64,000 nt of DNA from a bacterium (GTDB lineage Bacteria; Electryoneota; Electryoneia; Electryoneales; Electryoneaceae), in assembly GCA_020444425.1 (NCBI GenBank), contig JAHLLB010000015.1, positions 1 to 64,000 of the forward strand, read 5' to 3'. How positions within the stretch are numbered: the stretch's first letter is position 1; each line of letters begins with the position of its first letter. The notes below the pieces were generated by a model. The model did no database searches, was not told the DNA's origin, and worked only from the letters and a program-made list of their open reading frames with translations. Shown here piece after piece: positions 33,877 to 42,138 of this stretch. A program made the position numbers and the translations under genes.

Positions 33877-34683
33877 ATGAAGATGATTCTTGCGTTGTTT
33901 GCGGTAGGTTTGATGGTGCTGATGGGCGCCGCTGGTGTTGTATCAGCGCAGCAGGAAACAGCCTGGGCGGGAGACTATGAGTTCCCCGGCCGAAACTGGT
34001 CCTTGTACATGATGTACAACGTGCACTGTGACCCGAGTTGCTACATGGCGCAACACAACACGCTGTGGGCGGGTCAGAACACCGCTGTTGGTGAAGTTCT
34101 GGTGGGTCATCAGGCCGGCGAGAATGATGTCTGGATTCGTTACGAAATGGCGGATGGCTGGTGCCTCGTGGAAACACACGCGACGTTCGGCTATGAATTC
34201 GATGAGATTCCGATGACAGGTTCCGGCAACCCGAAGATCGGTCATTTCATGTACAATGACACCCACCCGCCGTGCACACATGTCGTGAACTACGTATTTG
34301 AAATTCCGGACGACTTCTGCGAAGCGGACATTTACCTCGCCGCGCATGCGGTTGTTGAACCCTGCACCTGCGATCTGCAGAGCGAGGGCGATGCGCGCGT
34401 CTTCGGCAACCTGCCGTCTGAGTTCAAGCTGGATGAGCCGTATCCGAATCCGTTCAACGCGTCCGCAACGGTCAGCGTGACCTTGCCGGAAGCAGCTCCG
34501 TTGACGATCAATGTCTTCAGCGTTACCGGCCAGCAGGTCGCAACGTTGACCGAAGGCATGAGCAATGCCGGGACACACCAGTTCCACTTCGACGCGGCGA
34601 ATCTCGCTTCGGGTGTGTACTTTGTCCAGGCGACGGTGCCGGGCAAGCTGAACGAACTGAAAAAGGTGATGCTCGTGCGGTAA
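33877..34683 (+). CDS. Secreted protein with type A sorting domain, tandem paralogue 1
   Basis: 268 aa. A signal peptide ends near VVSA. The mature domain of about 155 residues starts ETAWAGDYEFPGRNW and has four to five Cys in HCDPSCY, HPPCTH and CTCD type contexts. Its function is unknown. It is followed by a type IX secretion tail (PYPNPFNASATVSV, then NVFSVTGQQVATL, then ASGVYFVQA, ending KKVMLVR). It is clearly homologous over its whole length to the product of the gene at 35020. Together they form a two-gene family in tandem, each followed by its own terminator, so they are probably separately transcribed. Confidence 0.8.
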   Translation: MKMILALFAVGLMVLMGAAGVVSAQQETAWAGDYEFPGRNWSLYMMYNVHCDPSCYMAQHNTLWAGQNTAVGEVLVGHQAGENDVWIRYEMADGWCLVETHATFGYEFDEIPMTGSGNPKIGHFMYNDTHPPCTHVVNYVFEIPDDFCEADIYLAAHAVVEPCTCDLQSEGDARVFGNLPSEFKLDEPYPNPFNASATVSVTLPEAAPLTINVFSVTGQQVATLTEGMSNAGTHQFHFDAANLASGVYFVQATVPGKLNELKKVMLVR

Positions 34684-34754
34684 GTTGTGTATTCCTAACA
34701 CTTCCTGAATTCGAAGAAGTACTTAGGAGTTAAGACTCGCGGTCGTTCGAATTT

Positions 34755-34787
34755 GCGGGACACTTTTCAAAGAGTGTCCCGCTTCTT
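34755..34787 (+). terminator. Terminator after paralogue 1
   Basis: Perfect 10-bp stem GCGGGACACT / AGTGTCCCGC (34755-34764 and 34773-34782) followed by TTCTT. Confidence 0.85.
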
Positions 34788-35019
34788 ATGTCTGAAACAC
34801 GTAAGAACCGGAACGTTTATCTGCATCGTTTGCAATGCGACTCGAAGAGTCGAAAACGCGAACGTGTGATCCAGGACACTTGTATCTGGAGTGCTTTCGG
34901 TGTATTGTTGGTTTCAGAAGTTAGGAACGCCTATCAGAGAGCCCCGGCGCTCACCGGACTGATACGGTAGATCAACGTTGACCCCGCGGAGTCGGAGGGG
35001 GATATCCCAGGAGGATGTG
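34788..35019 (+). promoter_or_regulatory. Upstream region of paralogue 2
   Basis: The 336-bp gap 34684-35019 begins with the terminator of paralogue 1. After it come a CGACTC-GAA-GAGTCG hairpin (34838-34852) and a possible promoter: TTGTAT at 34880-34885 and TATTGT at 34903-34908, 17-bp spacer. A TATCAG...CTGATA inverted repeat follows, and finally AGGAGG before the start. I see no known riboswitch in it. Confidence 0.4.
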
Positions 35020-35856
35020 ATGATGAAGAAGCTGAGTGTGTTTTCTTTCCTTGTCTTGATGTTGAGTTTGTCAATCATGCCGGTGTCGTCGTTTGCGGAA
35101 ACAAATCCGCAGACTGAGACGGCGTGGGCGGGTGAGTATGAATTCCCGGGCAGCAACTGGGCGCTGTATTTCACCAAGATGATCCATTGCAACCCCGGTT
35201 GCGCGAATCTGGATACGTACACGCTTTGGGGTGGACAGAACATTAATGTTGGTACCGTTAAGGTTATTAACCAGCCGTTCGGAAACGACATTTTTGTCCA
35301 GATCGAAACCATGAACGACTGGGTAATGATCGAGACACATGTTGGCTTTGGCAATGATCTTGAAGACATTCCGCAGAATGGTGGCGGAAATCCGATTCCG
35401 GGGCAGTTCCAGATCAATGAAACTCATGATCCTGGCGTCACGATCGTGACGTACCAGATCCCGGTTCCGGATGGCTACTGCGGTTTTGAAGGCTACATCG
35501 CGACGCATGCCGTCGTTCAGCAGGGTGGCAATGTCCAGTCGCAGCGCGGCGAGCAGATGGATGTCTTTGCGGCGTCCGAGTCGTTGCCGGCGACGTATGA
35601 ACTGGCGCAGCCGTACCCGAACCCGTTCAACGCGTCGGCGACGGTCAGCGTGAACCTGCCGGAAGCGGCTCCGTTGACGGTTGAGGTGTTCAGCGTGACC
35701 GGTCAGAAGGTTGCAACGTTGGCCAACGGCGTTGTTGGTGCCGGTCAGCATGAGCTGCACTTCAACGCGACGAACCTCGCCAGTGGTGTGTACTTCGTGC
35801 ACGCGATGGTTCCGGGTCATCTGAACGAGATGAAAAAGGTGATGCTGGTTCGCTGA
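35020..35856 (+). CDS. Secreted protein with type A sorting domain, tandem paralogue 2
   Basis: 278 aa from the ATG at 35020 (AGGAGG 6 bp upstream). The adjacent ATG at 35023 is equally possible. A signal peptide ends near SSFA. The mature domain starts ETAWAGEYEFPGSNW and shares with paralogue 1 the pattern H-C-[ND]-P-x-C, TLWxGQN, ETHxxFG, GGGNPxxGxF and YIATHAVVQ. It ends with PYPNPFNASATVSVN, then ...KKVMLVR. The sorting tails are nearly the same at protein level, and the passengers have diverged more. Predicted surface-attached. The role is unknown. Confidence 0.8.
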   Translation: MMKKLSVFSFLVLMLSLSIMPVSSFAETNPQTETAWAGEYEFPGSNWALYFTKMIHCNPGCANLDTYTLWGGQNINVGTVKVINQPFGNDIFVQIETMNDWVMIETHVGFGNDLEDIPQNGGGNPIPGQFQINETHDPGVTIVTYQIPVPDGYCGFEGYIATHAVVQQGGNVQSQRGEQMDVFAASESLPATYELAQPYPNPFNASATVSVNLPEAAPLTVEVFSVTGQKVATLANGVVGAGQHELHFNATNLASGVYFVHAMVPGHLNEMKKVMLVR

Positions 35857-35891
35857 TCCGGCGAAGTTGCACAAACGCAGAAGAAACAACG

Positions 35892-35922
35892 ATGCCACGG
35901 ACGAATGATCCGTGGCATTTTC
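35892..35922 (+). terminator. Terminator after paralogue 2
   Basis: Perfect 10-bp stem ATGCCACGGA / TCCGTGGCAT with a 7-nt loop, followed by TTTTC. Confidence 0.9.
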
Positions 35923-35945
35923 ATTATTGGTACCGATTCTTTTCC

Positions 35946-36029
35946 TCAGTCCCCAGTCTCCAGTCCCCAGTCTACAGTCCTCAGTCCTCAGTCCTCAGTC
36001 CCTAGTCTCTATTCCTCGGTCGTCAGTGT
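35946..36029. repeat. Heptanucleotide tandem repeat (TCAGTCC)n
   Basis: Twelve in-phase 7-bp units: TCAGTCC, CCAGTCT, CCAGTCC, CCAGTCT, ACAGTCC, three TCAGTCC, CTAGTCT, CTATTCC, TCGGTCG, TCAGTGT. Its last unit is also the left end of the 93-bp direct repeat. It opens the 697-bp gene-free repeat island between 35856 and 36554. Confidence 0.92.
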
Positions 36030-36114
36030 GTGCCCCGACCAGCTTGCTGGTCGAGATTGTCCACCGGTAGCCAAGTAGCTCAGACCCGCGTTGGCAAAGC
36101 CAACACGGGCAAGA
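36022..36114. repeat. 93-bp direct repeat, copy 1, with two internal hairpins
   Basis: Identical to 36276-36368 except at two positions. It contains perfect hairpins CGACCAGC-TT-GCTGGTCG (36036-36053) and GTTGGC-AAA-GCCAAC (36090-36104), the second framed by CCCGC and ACGGG. Confidence 0.92.
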
Positions 36115-36140
36115 TGCTGTTTTGACCGGCTGTCCAACTT

Positions 36141-36185
36141 GAACCCAGATCCTTCATCCGATACTGCCGGATTCAGGATGACACC
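36141..36185. repeat. 45-bp dispersed intergenic repeat, copy 2
   Basis: One mismatch to 6382-6426, which is 30 kb away and in the same orientation. It lies between the two copies of the 93-bp repeat. Confidence 0.85.
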
Positions 36186-36219
36186 TTGACTGCGGTGCGC
36201 GTTCAGTGATTCATGCCTC

Positions 36220-36268
36220 GCAGCCCATAGTTCGAAGTCCGTAGACAGCAGTCCGCAGTCCGCAGGCG
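36220..36268. repeat. Short heptanucleotide array (GCAGTCC)n
   Basis: Seven in-phase units, degenerate at the left: GCAGCCC, ATAGTTC, GAAGTCC, GTAGACA, GCAGTCC, GCAGTCC, GCAGGCG. The GCAGTCC unit is the same as in the array at 6447-6516. Confidence 0.75.
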
Positions 36269-36275
36269 TCTAGTT

Positions 36276-36368
36276 GTCAGTGTGTGCCCCGACCAGCTTG
36301 CTGGTCGGGATTGTCCACCGGTAGCCAAGTAGCTCAGACCCGCGTTGGCAAAGCCAATACGGGCAAGA
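36276..36368. repeat. 93-bp direct repeat, copy 2
   Basis: Second copy of the 36022-36114 repeat, offset exactly 254 bp, with the same two hairpins. Just after it a third hairpin of the same design, GTCAGC-AA-GCTGAC (36383-36396), again sits between CCGC and ACGGG but has a different stem word. Confidence 0.92.
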
Positions 36369-36420
36369 GTCGGTACGTCCGCGTCAGCAAGCTGACACGG
36401 GTACATCATCTTTTGCAGCC

Positions 36421-36447
36421 CACAACCACAACCACAACCACAACCAC
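36421..36447. repeat. Hexanucleotide tandem repeat (CACAAC)n
   Basis: About four and a half units of CACAAC leading into the heptamer array that follows. Confidence 0.85.
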
Positions 36448-36452
36448 AGTCC

Positions 36453-36543
36453 AGAGCCCATAGCCCAGAGCCCAGAGCCCATAGCCCAGAGCCCAGAGCC
36501 CAGAGCCCAGAGCCCATAGCCCAGATCCCATAGCCCAGAGCCC
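36453..36543. repeat. Heptanucleotide tandem repeat (AGAGCCC/ATAGCCC)n
   Basis: Thirteen exactly in-phase 7-bp units, nearly all AGAGCCC or ATAGCCC (one AGATCCC), ending 10 bp before the trkH stop codon. Because 7 is not a multiple of 3, its open frames (Trp/Ala/Gly/Leu-rich on the minus strand) are artefacts. Confidence 0.95.
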
Positions 36544-36553
36544 GAATTCCGAT

Positions 36554-37993
36554 CTATCGTTCCCAATAGGTCTTTGTCAGCAGGACGAGTACGGTGTACA
36601 GTTCGAGTCGGCCGGCGATCATCAGGAAGGAGAGGATCCATTTGGCCAGCACGGGCATGTGGGCGTAGTTCTCCGCCGGGCCGACCTCACCCAGGCCCGG
36701 GCCGATGTTGCTGAGGCAGGCGATGGTGCCGATCATGGATGTCATGTGGTCGACGCCGAGCAGTGCCAGCGCGAAGGTACCGGTCGCAAACAGCAGGGCG
36801 TAGAGCAGGAAGAACGCCAGCACATTCTGCACGATGTTCGCGCTCAGTACTTTGCGTCCCATCCGGATTTTGTAGATCGTGTTCGGGTGAATCAGCCGGT
36901 GCAGTTCGATCCGTGCCTGTTTGAACAGGATCATCACGCGTACCGCTTTCATCCCGCCGCCGGTAGAGCCCGCCATGCCGCCCATCAGCATCAACGCGAC
37001 CAGCAGAATTTGCGGGAAGTAGTGCCACAATTCGAAGTCAGCGGTGGCGTATCCCGTTGTGGTGCCGATGGAAACAGTCTGGAACGCCGCTTCGCGTAAT
37101 GCCAGCGTGAACGGCAATCCGTCAAGCAGTCGAAAGCCGGTGATGATCAGGGACGCGATCACCATCACACCGAGGAAGAAGCGGAATTCCACACTCTGCC
37201 AGTAGCGTTTAATCTGGCCGCGCATGGCGTAATAGTGCAGGCTGAAGTTGACACCGGCGATGAACATGAACAGCGTGATCACCCAATCGAAGTAGGCGGA
37301 CTGGTAGTGTCCGATGGACGCGTTTTTCGTCGAGAAACCGCCGGTCGCCATGGTGCCGAATGCGTGGCAGGCGGAGTCGAACCAGTCCATCCCGCCGAGC
37401 ATCAGCAGTCCGATTTCAGCTGCTGTCAGGATGACGTACACCACCCAGAGGATTTCCGCAGTTCCACGGATACGTGGGGTCAGCTTGTCGGCTGTCGGTC
37501 CGGGCGATTCGGCTTTGAACATCTGCATCCCGCCGACGCCGAGGAAGGGGAGAATGGCGATGGAGAAGACGATAATCCCCATGCCGCCGATCCAGTGGGT
37601 GAAGCTGCGCCAGAAGAGGACGCCGTGTGGCAATCCCTCGATCTCGGTCAGGATGGACGCCCCGGTGGTGGTGAAACCGCTGGCGGACTCAAAAAACGCG
37701 TTGGTGATGGATGGAATCGCACCGGTAAAGAGGAACGGCAGCATACCGGCGAGACTGATCGAGAGCCAGCCGAAGGTGACGACGGCGAACCCTTCGCGGA
37801 TATCGAGATCGCGATGCTTGCGGTTGAACCAGATGAACGCGAGCCCGGTCAGCGTGGTAACAGCCGCCGCAGCGAATATGCCGAGCGCGTCGCCATCGCC
37901 GTAAATCAATGCCACACCAACCGATAACAGCATCGATGCGGCGACGAAGACGAGGATGAAACCAATGGTTCGTAGCGTGGCGCGATAGTTCAT
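36554..37993 (-). CDS. trkH: Trk-type potassium transporter membrane subunit
   Basis: 479 aa polytopic protein with the four pore-loop repeats of the TrkH/KtrB family. The filter regions are SASGFTTTGASIL, FGTMATGGFSTKN, VSIGTTTGYATAD and LSNIGPGLGEVGP. It imports K+ under control of the TrkA subunit encoded 3 bp upstream. It ends at the edge of the repeat island, with no clear terminator other than the repeats. Confidence 0.95.
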   Translation of the reverse strand: MNYRATLRTIGFILVFVAASMLLSVGVALIYGDGDALGIFAAAAVTTLTGLAFIWFNRKHRDLDIREGFAVVTFGWLSISLAGMLPFLFTGAIPSITNAFFESASGFTTTGASILTEIEGLPHGVLFWRSFTHWIGGMGIIVFSIAILPFLGVGGMQMFKAESPGPTADKLTPRIRGTAEILWVVYVILTAAEIGLLMLGGMDWFDSACHAFGTMATGGFSTKNASIGHYQSAYFDWVITLFMFIAGVNFSLHYYAMRGQIKRYWQSVEFRFFLGVMVIASLIITGFRLLDGLPFTLALREAAFQTVSIGTTTGYATADFELWHYFPQILLVALMLMGGMAGSTGGGMKAVRVMILFKQARIELHRLIHPNTIYKIRMGRKVLSANIVQNVLAFFLLYALLFATGTFALALLGVDHMTSMIGTIACLSNIGPGLGEVGPAENYAHMPVLAKWILSFLMIAGRLELYTVLVLLTKTYWER

Positions 37994-37996
37994 CAG

Positions 37997-39343
37997 CTAC
38001 TCGAACAACTTCATGGCTTTTCGGCTGGCATCCGGCGTACAGAAAAGGACAACACGGTCTCCCACGTAGATCTTGGTGTCGCCGACGGGGATGACGCCCT
38101 GGCGCTCATGTTCGACCGCCACCACAATTGATCCGGCCGGAAACTTGATGTCCCGAATCTCCTTACCGACAACCTTGGAATCCGCACTGACCTGGAATTC
38201 GAGCGCCTCCGCGTTTACCGCCGCCATGTGGCGCAGCGAGACGATTCGTCCGAAGCGGATGAACTTGAGGATCGCGTTTGAGGTCAGCAGGCGCGGATTG
38301 ATCGCGATCTCCAGCCCAATGGTGCGAATAATCGGGGGATAGGCGGCGTTGCTGGTCAACGTGATCGTGCGTGGAACGTCGAGGTGCCGGGCGAGCAGGC
38401 TGGTGACGATGTTGTCTTCGTCATCATCGCTGAGCGCGGCGTAGATGTCCATGTCGATGATGCCTTCACGGCCGAGCAGGTCGATGTCGGACATCTCACC
38501 GATTACGACTTCCGTTTCGGACAGTTCCGCAGCAGCTTCTTCGCCGCGTTGCGGATCAGTTTCGACGAGTTTGACCTGCAAGTCCTTGAACTGCTCGAGT
38601 TCGGCAGCGACCATGCGTCCGATGGACGTCGCGCCGTAGAGCATGACGCGGTGGCTGGTCTCGACGGTGTGCCCGGCGAGGCGGAAAACGTCGTTCAGGT
38701 GTTCGGTACGGGCGGAGACGTACACGTCGTCGCCGAGCAGAATCCGGTCTTGCCCGCGTGGGATGATGGTTTCACCTTCACGGCTGATGGCGACGAGACG
38801 GAACGGCAGCTTCTCGTGCTGCACGTCGATCTCCATCAGCTGCTTGCCGATCATCGGGGACTCTTCCTTGATCTTTAATCCGACGATGGCGATGTGCTGT
38901 TCACAGAAGGTGATCATCTCCAGCACCTGCGGGTAGCGCACGAGCCGGACAATCTCTTTCGTCGCCTCATGTTCGGGATGAATCACGAGGTCGATGCCGA
39001 GATCGGAGGAATCGAGGAACGACTGTTCGGAGGAGAATTCCCGGTTGCGCACGCGGGCGATCTTGGTCTTTACGCCGAACTGTTTCGCGATCATGCAGGC
39101 AAGGATGTTGACCTCATCGACGGTGGTCACCGCGATGATCATGTCCATGTCCTGAATCTTTGCCTCACGCAACGTGGACGGACTGGTCCCCGCGCCCTCG
39201 ATCGCGAGGACGTCCAGTTGTTCCTCGATCAGAGCGATGCGGTTGGGATCCTGGTCGACGACGGTGATGTTGTGGTTTTCCCGGCTCAGCAAGCGTGCGA
39301 GATGGGAACCGACTTCACCGGCGCCGATGATCAGGATATTCAT
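37997..39343 (-). CDS. trkA: Trk potassium transporter regulatory subunit TrkA
   Basis: 448 aa peripheral membrane protein with two RCK units, each an NAD-binding Rossmann domain plus TrkA-C. The first starts MNILIIGAGEVGSHLARLL and the second RVMLYGATSIGRMVAAEL. Both C-terminal subdomains are present (around 140-215 and 365-448). Together with trkH it forms an operon whose start directly abuts the serS stop. Confidence 0.95.
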   Translation of the reverse strand: MNILIIGAGEVGSHLARLLSRENHNITVVDQDPNRIALIEEQLDVLAIEGAGTSPSTLREAKIQDMDMIIAVTTVDEVNILACMIAKQFGVKTKIARVRNREFSSEQSFLDSSDLGIDLVIHPEHEATKEIVRLVRYPQVLEMITFCEQHIAIVGLKIKEESPMIGKQLMEIDVQHEKLPFRLVAISREGETIIPRGQDRILLGDDVYVSARTEHLNDVFRLAGHTVETSHRVMLYGATSIGRMVAAELEQFKDLQVKLVETDPQRGEEAAAELSETEVVIGEMSDIDLLGREGIIDMDIYAALSDDDEDNIVTSLLARHLDVPRTITLTSNAAYPPIIRTIGLEIAINPRLLTSNAILKFIRFGRIVSLRHMAAVNAEALEFQVSADSKVVGKEIRDIKFPAGSIVVAVEHERQGVIPVGDTKIYVGDRVVLFCTPDASRKAMKLFE

Positions 39344-39344
39344 A

Positions 39345-40625
39345 TCAGACTCCTGAGATCTGGTCGAGACCGCCCATGTAGTTCTGCAGGGCGGCGGGGA
39401 TCCGGATCCGGCCTTCCGGTGTCTGATACGATTCCATCACAGCCACCATCAGGCGGCTGGTAGCGAGTCCTGACCCGTTCAACGTGTGCGGCAGCTCCGG
39501 TTTGCCGTGGTCACCGGCACGGTAGCGCAGGTTCATCCGCCGCGCCTGGAAGTCGCGGAAGTTGCTGACGCTGCTGACTTCGAGCCAGGATTCCGTCCCC
39601 GGCGCCCAGACTTCGATATCGAAGCAACGGGCAGCGCCGAAGGACATCTCCCCGCAACACAGGTCGAGCACACGATAGCGCAGTTTGAGCCGTTCCAGAA
39701 TTTCGGTCGCATGGCCGAGGATTTCCAGTTGCGTCTGATCAGATGTTTCCGGCTCGACGATCTGGACCAACTCCACCTTGTTGAACTGGTGCACGCGCAA
39801 CAATCCGCGTGTATCTGCGCCGTAGGCTCCGGCCTCACGACGGAAACAGGCGGAAAACGCCGAGTATTTCAGGGGCAGGCTGTCACCGTCAATGATTTCG
39901 TTGCGGTGCATGTTCGTGATCGGCACCTCGGAGGTGGGGATGAGGAACAGGTCATCCTTTTCGATCAGGTACATGTCCTCTTCCAGCTTCGGCAGTTGGG
40001 AGGTGCCGAACGCGGAATCGCGGTTGACGGCGAATGGGACGTACAGTTCGTTGTATCCATGCTCACCGGTCTGGGTGTCGAGCATGAAGTTGATCAATGC
40101 TCGTTCCAGGCGTGCGCCCTTGCCGACATAAAGCGGCCAGCCACCACCGGTGATCTTCGCGCCACGGGGCATGTCGAGAATCCCCAAGCCCTCTGCCAGC
40201 GCAAGGTGGTCCTGCAGCTTGAAGTCCGGGGCGGGCTCATCGGGTGTCCATTCCCGCACTTCCAGGTTCTCGTTCTCGGTCAGACCTTCGGGTGCGTTCG
40301 GATCGGGTTCAGCAGGCCAGCTGGCGAGCAACGTGTCCAGCTCAGCGCGAACAGCGCGTTTCTCGTCATCCAATGCCGCCGCCTGCTCGCGAAGACTGCG
40401 GGCGTGATCCATCTCTTCCTGCGCGTCTCGGCCGGCCTTTTTCGCCATGCCGATCGCCTTGGATGCCTTGTTCAGCTCGGCTTTGAATTCGTCGCCGCGC
40501 TGCGTCATCTGACGCCAGCGTGTGTCGAGTTCGAGTGCTTTTGCGGTGTCGGCGTCAAACCCCTTGCGGGCGATGGCGGTTTTAACGTCGTCAGCGTTCT
40601 GGCGCAGGCGTTTTATGTCATGCAT
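39345..40625 (-). CDS. serS: Seryl-tRNA synthetase
   Basis: 426 aa class II synthetase. It has an N-terminal antiparallel coiled-coil arm (about residues 25-100), then motif 2 (SACFRREAGAYGADTRGLLRV) and motif 3 (NGSGLATSRLMVAVME). The start at 40625 (MHDIKRLRQN) is the conserved one; the open frame extends to 40751 without similarity. AGGA lies about 12 bp upstream. It sits between the exopolysaccharide cluster and trkA on the same strand. Confidence 0.97.
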   Translation of the reverse strand: MHDIKRLRQNADDVKTAIARKGFDADTAKALELDTRWRQMTQRGDEFKAELNKASKAIGMAKKAGRDAQEEMDHARSLREQAAALDDEKRAVRAELDTLLASWPAEPDPNAPEGLTENENLEVREWTPDEPAPDFKLQDHLALAEGLGILDMPRGAKITGGGWPLYVGKGARLERALINFMLDTQTGEHGYNELYVPFAVNRDSAFGTSQLPKLEEDMYLIEKDDLFLIPTSEVPITNMHRNEIIDGDSLPLKYSAFSACFRREAGAYGADTRGLLRVHQFNKVELVQIVEPETSDQTQLEILGHATEILERLKLRYRVLDLCCGEMSFGAARCFDIEVWAPGTESWLEVSSVSNFRDFQARRMNLRYRAGDHGKPELPHTLNGSGLATSRLMVAVMESYQTPEGRIRIPAALQNYMGGLDQISGV

Positions 40626-40669
40626 CAGTAAATCGTCCTGAATGTTGTGGGGGTTTTGATCCCCATCCG

Positions 40670-40693
40670 TGAAAACGGCAGCCAGTGGCTGCC
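40670..40693 (-). terminator. Terminator of the exopolysaccharide operon
   Basis: GGCAGCC / GGCTGCC perfect stem with a 3-nt loop (40677-40693), followed on the minus strand by GTTTTC. It lies 27 bp after the stop of the sugar transferase gene and upstream of serS, separating the two units. Confidence 0.75.
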
Positions 40694-40719
40694 GGGAAGT
40701 CGCTGAAGTGTGACAGTCG

Positions 40720-42138
40720 TCAGTGCCCTTTCCCGGCAAGAACGACGGCAAATGTATGCATTAGAATCTTCATATCAAGGCCAATCGACAGATTCTCGAT
40801 ATAGAACAGGTCGTATTGGAGTTTCTCGCGCACGTCCGACTCGGTCGCATCGTAGCCCCGCCGAACCTGTGCCCAGCCGGTGATGCCGGGTTTAACGTTG
40901 TGCCGCCGGTTGTAAAACGGGATTCGTTCAACGAATCTGTCGACGAAGATCCGCCGTTCCGGTCTCGGCCCGACGAGGCTCATGTCGCCTCTCAGCACGT
41001 TCCATGCCTGGGGCAGTTCGTCAATCCGCCATGCGCGCAGCACGCGTCCCAGCGGCGTGATCCGTGGATCGTCGCTGGCCGCCCAGACTGCCCCGGTCTT
41101 TTCTTCCGCATCCTGGTACATACTGCGGAATTTGAATAGCTTGAATTCTTTGCCGCGTAAACCGACCCGGCTTTGTACGAACAGCGCCGGCCCGGGCGAA
41201 GTTACCCGGATGATAGTGCCGATTGCTAATAGCACGGGCAGACCGAGAGTCAGGACCAGCAGCGAAACGAACAGGTCTATGATGCGTTTCAGCACAACCT
41301 GCGACGGACTCATCGGCGCGAGGAACACTTCCAGCAACGGCAACCCGTACAACTCACGGCTCTTCGCCATCCCAACCAGGATTTGGAAGAAGTCGGGGAC
41401 GATCATCACCCGCAGGCCGCGCCAGTGCGCGACTTCAATGATTTGTTCAACCTGCTCGCGTTGATCCGGTTCCATCGCGATCAGGACGTATTCCAGCTCC
41501 GGGTGATCGTCGATGAATGGGCCGAGCTTGTCGATCTCGATCGCGGGGACATCATCGGGGGAATCGTTGTCGGGTAGTGTCGCGACAGCCTGCACCGCAT
41601 GGCCGAACTCGGGGGAAACGGTCAACTGTTTCAACAACTTTTGTCCGCGGGGACCGTAACCGGCGATGACGGATCGAAATTGCCCGATTCGCCTCAGGTA
41701 CAGTGAGCGAATCCACGTGCGAAACAGGGCATGCGCCGACCCGGACGCGAGAATGACCAGCAGACCATACGTGAGCAGCACGAGCCGGCTGGTGGTGAAC
41801 GGATTCTCTGACCAGGTAACGATGAAAATGATTACCAGGCCGATGACGACAGCCTTAATGATCTCGATAAACGCTTCGAAACGGGAGATGCTGGTTTTAC
41901 GGCTGTACAGCCCACGCAGAGCGTACACGATCAGCCAATACCCCATCGGCACCAGCGACAGGATCAGGTATTCCCATGAGAGGACATTGAAACCCGGCAC
42001 GAGCGGGTCGTTGAACAGGTCCGTCTCAAACCGGAGCGACCAGGTGAGGAAGAGGGCGACCTGGAACGCGAAGAGGTCCAGGAGGATCAGAGCCGGCGCA
42101 CGATGCCGGATGATCCAGTTTAGCGTACGCGATCCCAT
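40720..42138 (-). CDS. Polyprenyl-phosphate sugar-1-phosphate transferase (exopolysaccharide priming)
   Basis: 472 aa, WbaP/CpsE type. The N-terminus has about five membrane helices and a CoA-binding-like domain. The C-terminal bacterial sugar transferase domain begins at the long helix KRIIDLFVSLLVLTLGLP and continues with LFKFRSMYQDAE, LRAWRIDELPQAWNVLRGDMSLVGPRPE and KPGITGWAQV. It starts an exopolysaccharide repeat unit by loading a hexose phosphate onto undecaprenyl phosphate. The gene overlaps the preceding GT2 gene by 19 bp. Confidence 0.92.
   Translation of the reverse strand: MGSRTLNWIIRHRAPALILLDLFAFQVALFLTWSLRFETDLFNDPLVPGFNVLSWEYLILSLVPMGYWLIVYALRGLYSRKTSISRFEAFIEIIKAVVIGLVIIFIVTWSENPFTTSRLVLLTYGLLVILASGSAHALFRTWIRSLYLRRIGQFRSVIAGYGPRGQKLLKQLTVSPEFGHAVQAVATLPDNDSPDDVPAIEIDKLGPFIDDHPELEYVLIAMEPDQREQVEQIIEVAHWRGLRVMIVPDFFQILVGMAKSRELYGLPLLEVFLAPMSPSQVVLKRIIDLFVSLLVLTLGLPVLLAIGTIIRVTSPGPALFVQSRVGLRGKEFKLFKFRSMYQDAEEKTGAVWAASDDPRITPLGRVLRAWRIDELPQAWNVLRGDMSLVGPRPERRIFVDRFVERIPFYNRRHNVKPGITGWAQVRRGYDATESDVREKLQYDLFYIENLSIGLDMKILMHTFAVVLAGKGH

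Noticed and set aside
34788-35019. Riboswitch (c-di-GMP or similar) before the second secreted paralogue
   Set aside because: I compared it with the GEMM consensus as I remember it and found no match beyond ordinary hairpins.
36203-36641. Overlapping minus-strand frames rich in Trp/Ala/Leu/Gly/Met repeats
   Set aside because: They are translations of the AGAGCCC heptamer array in successive frames. There is no ribosome binding site and no non-repetitive protein.
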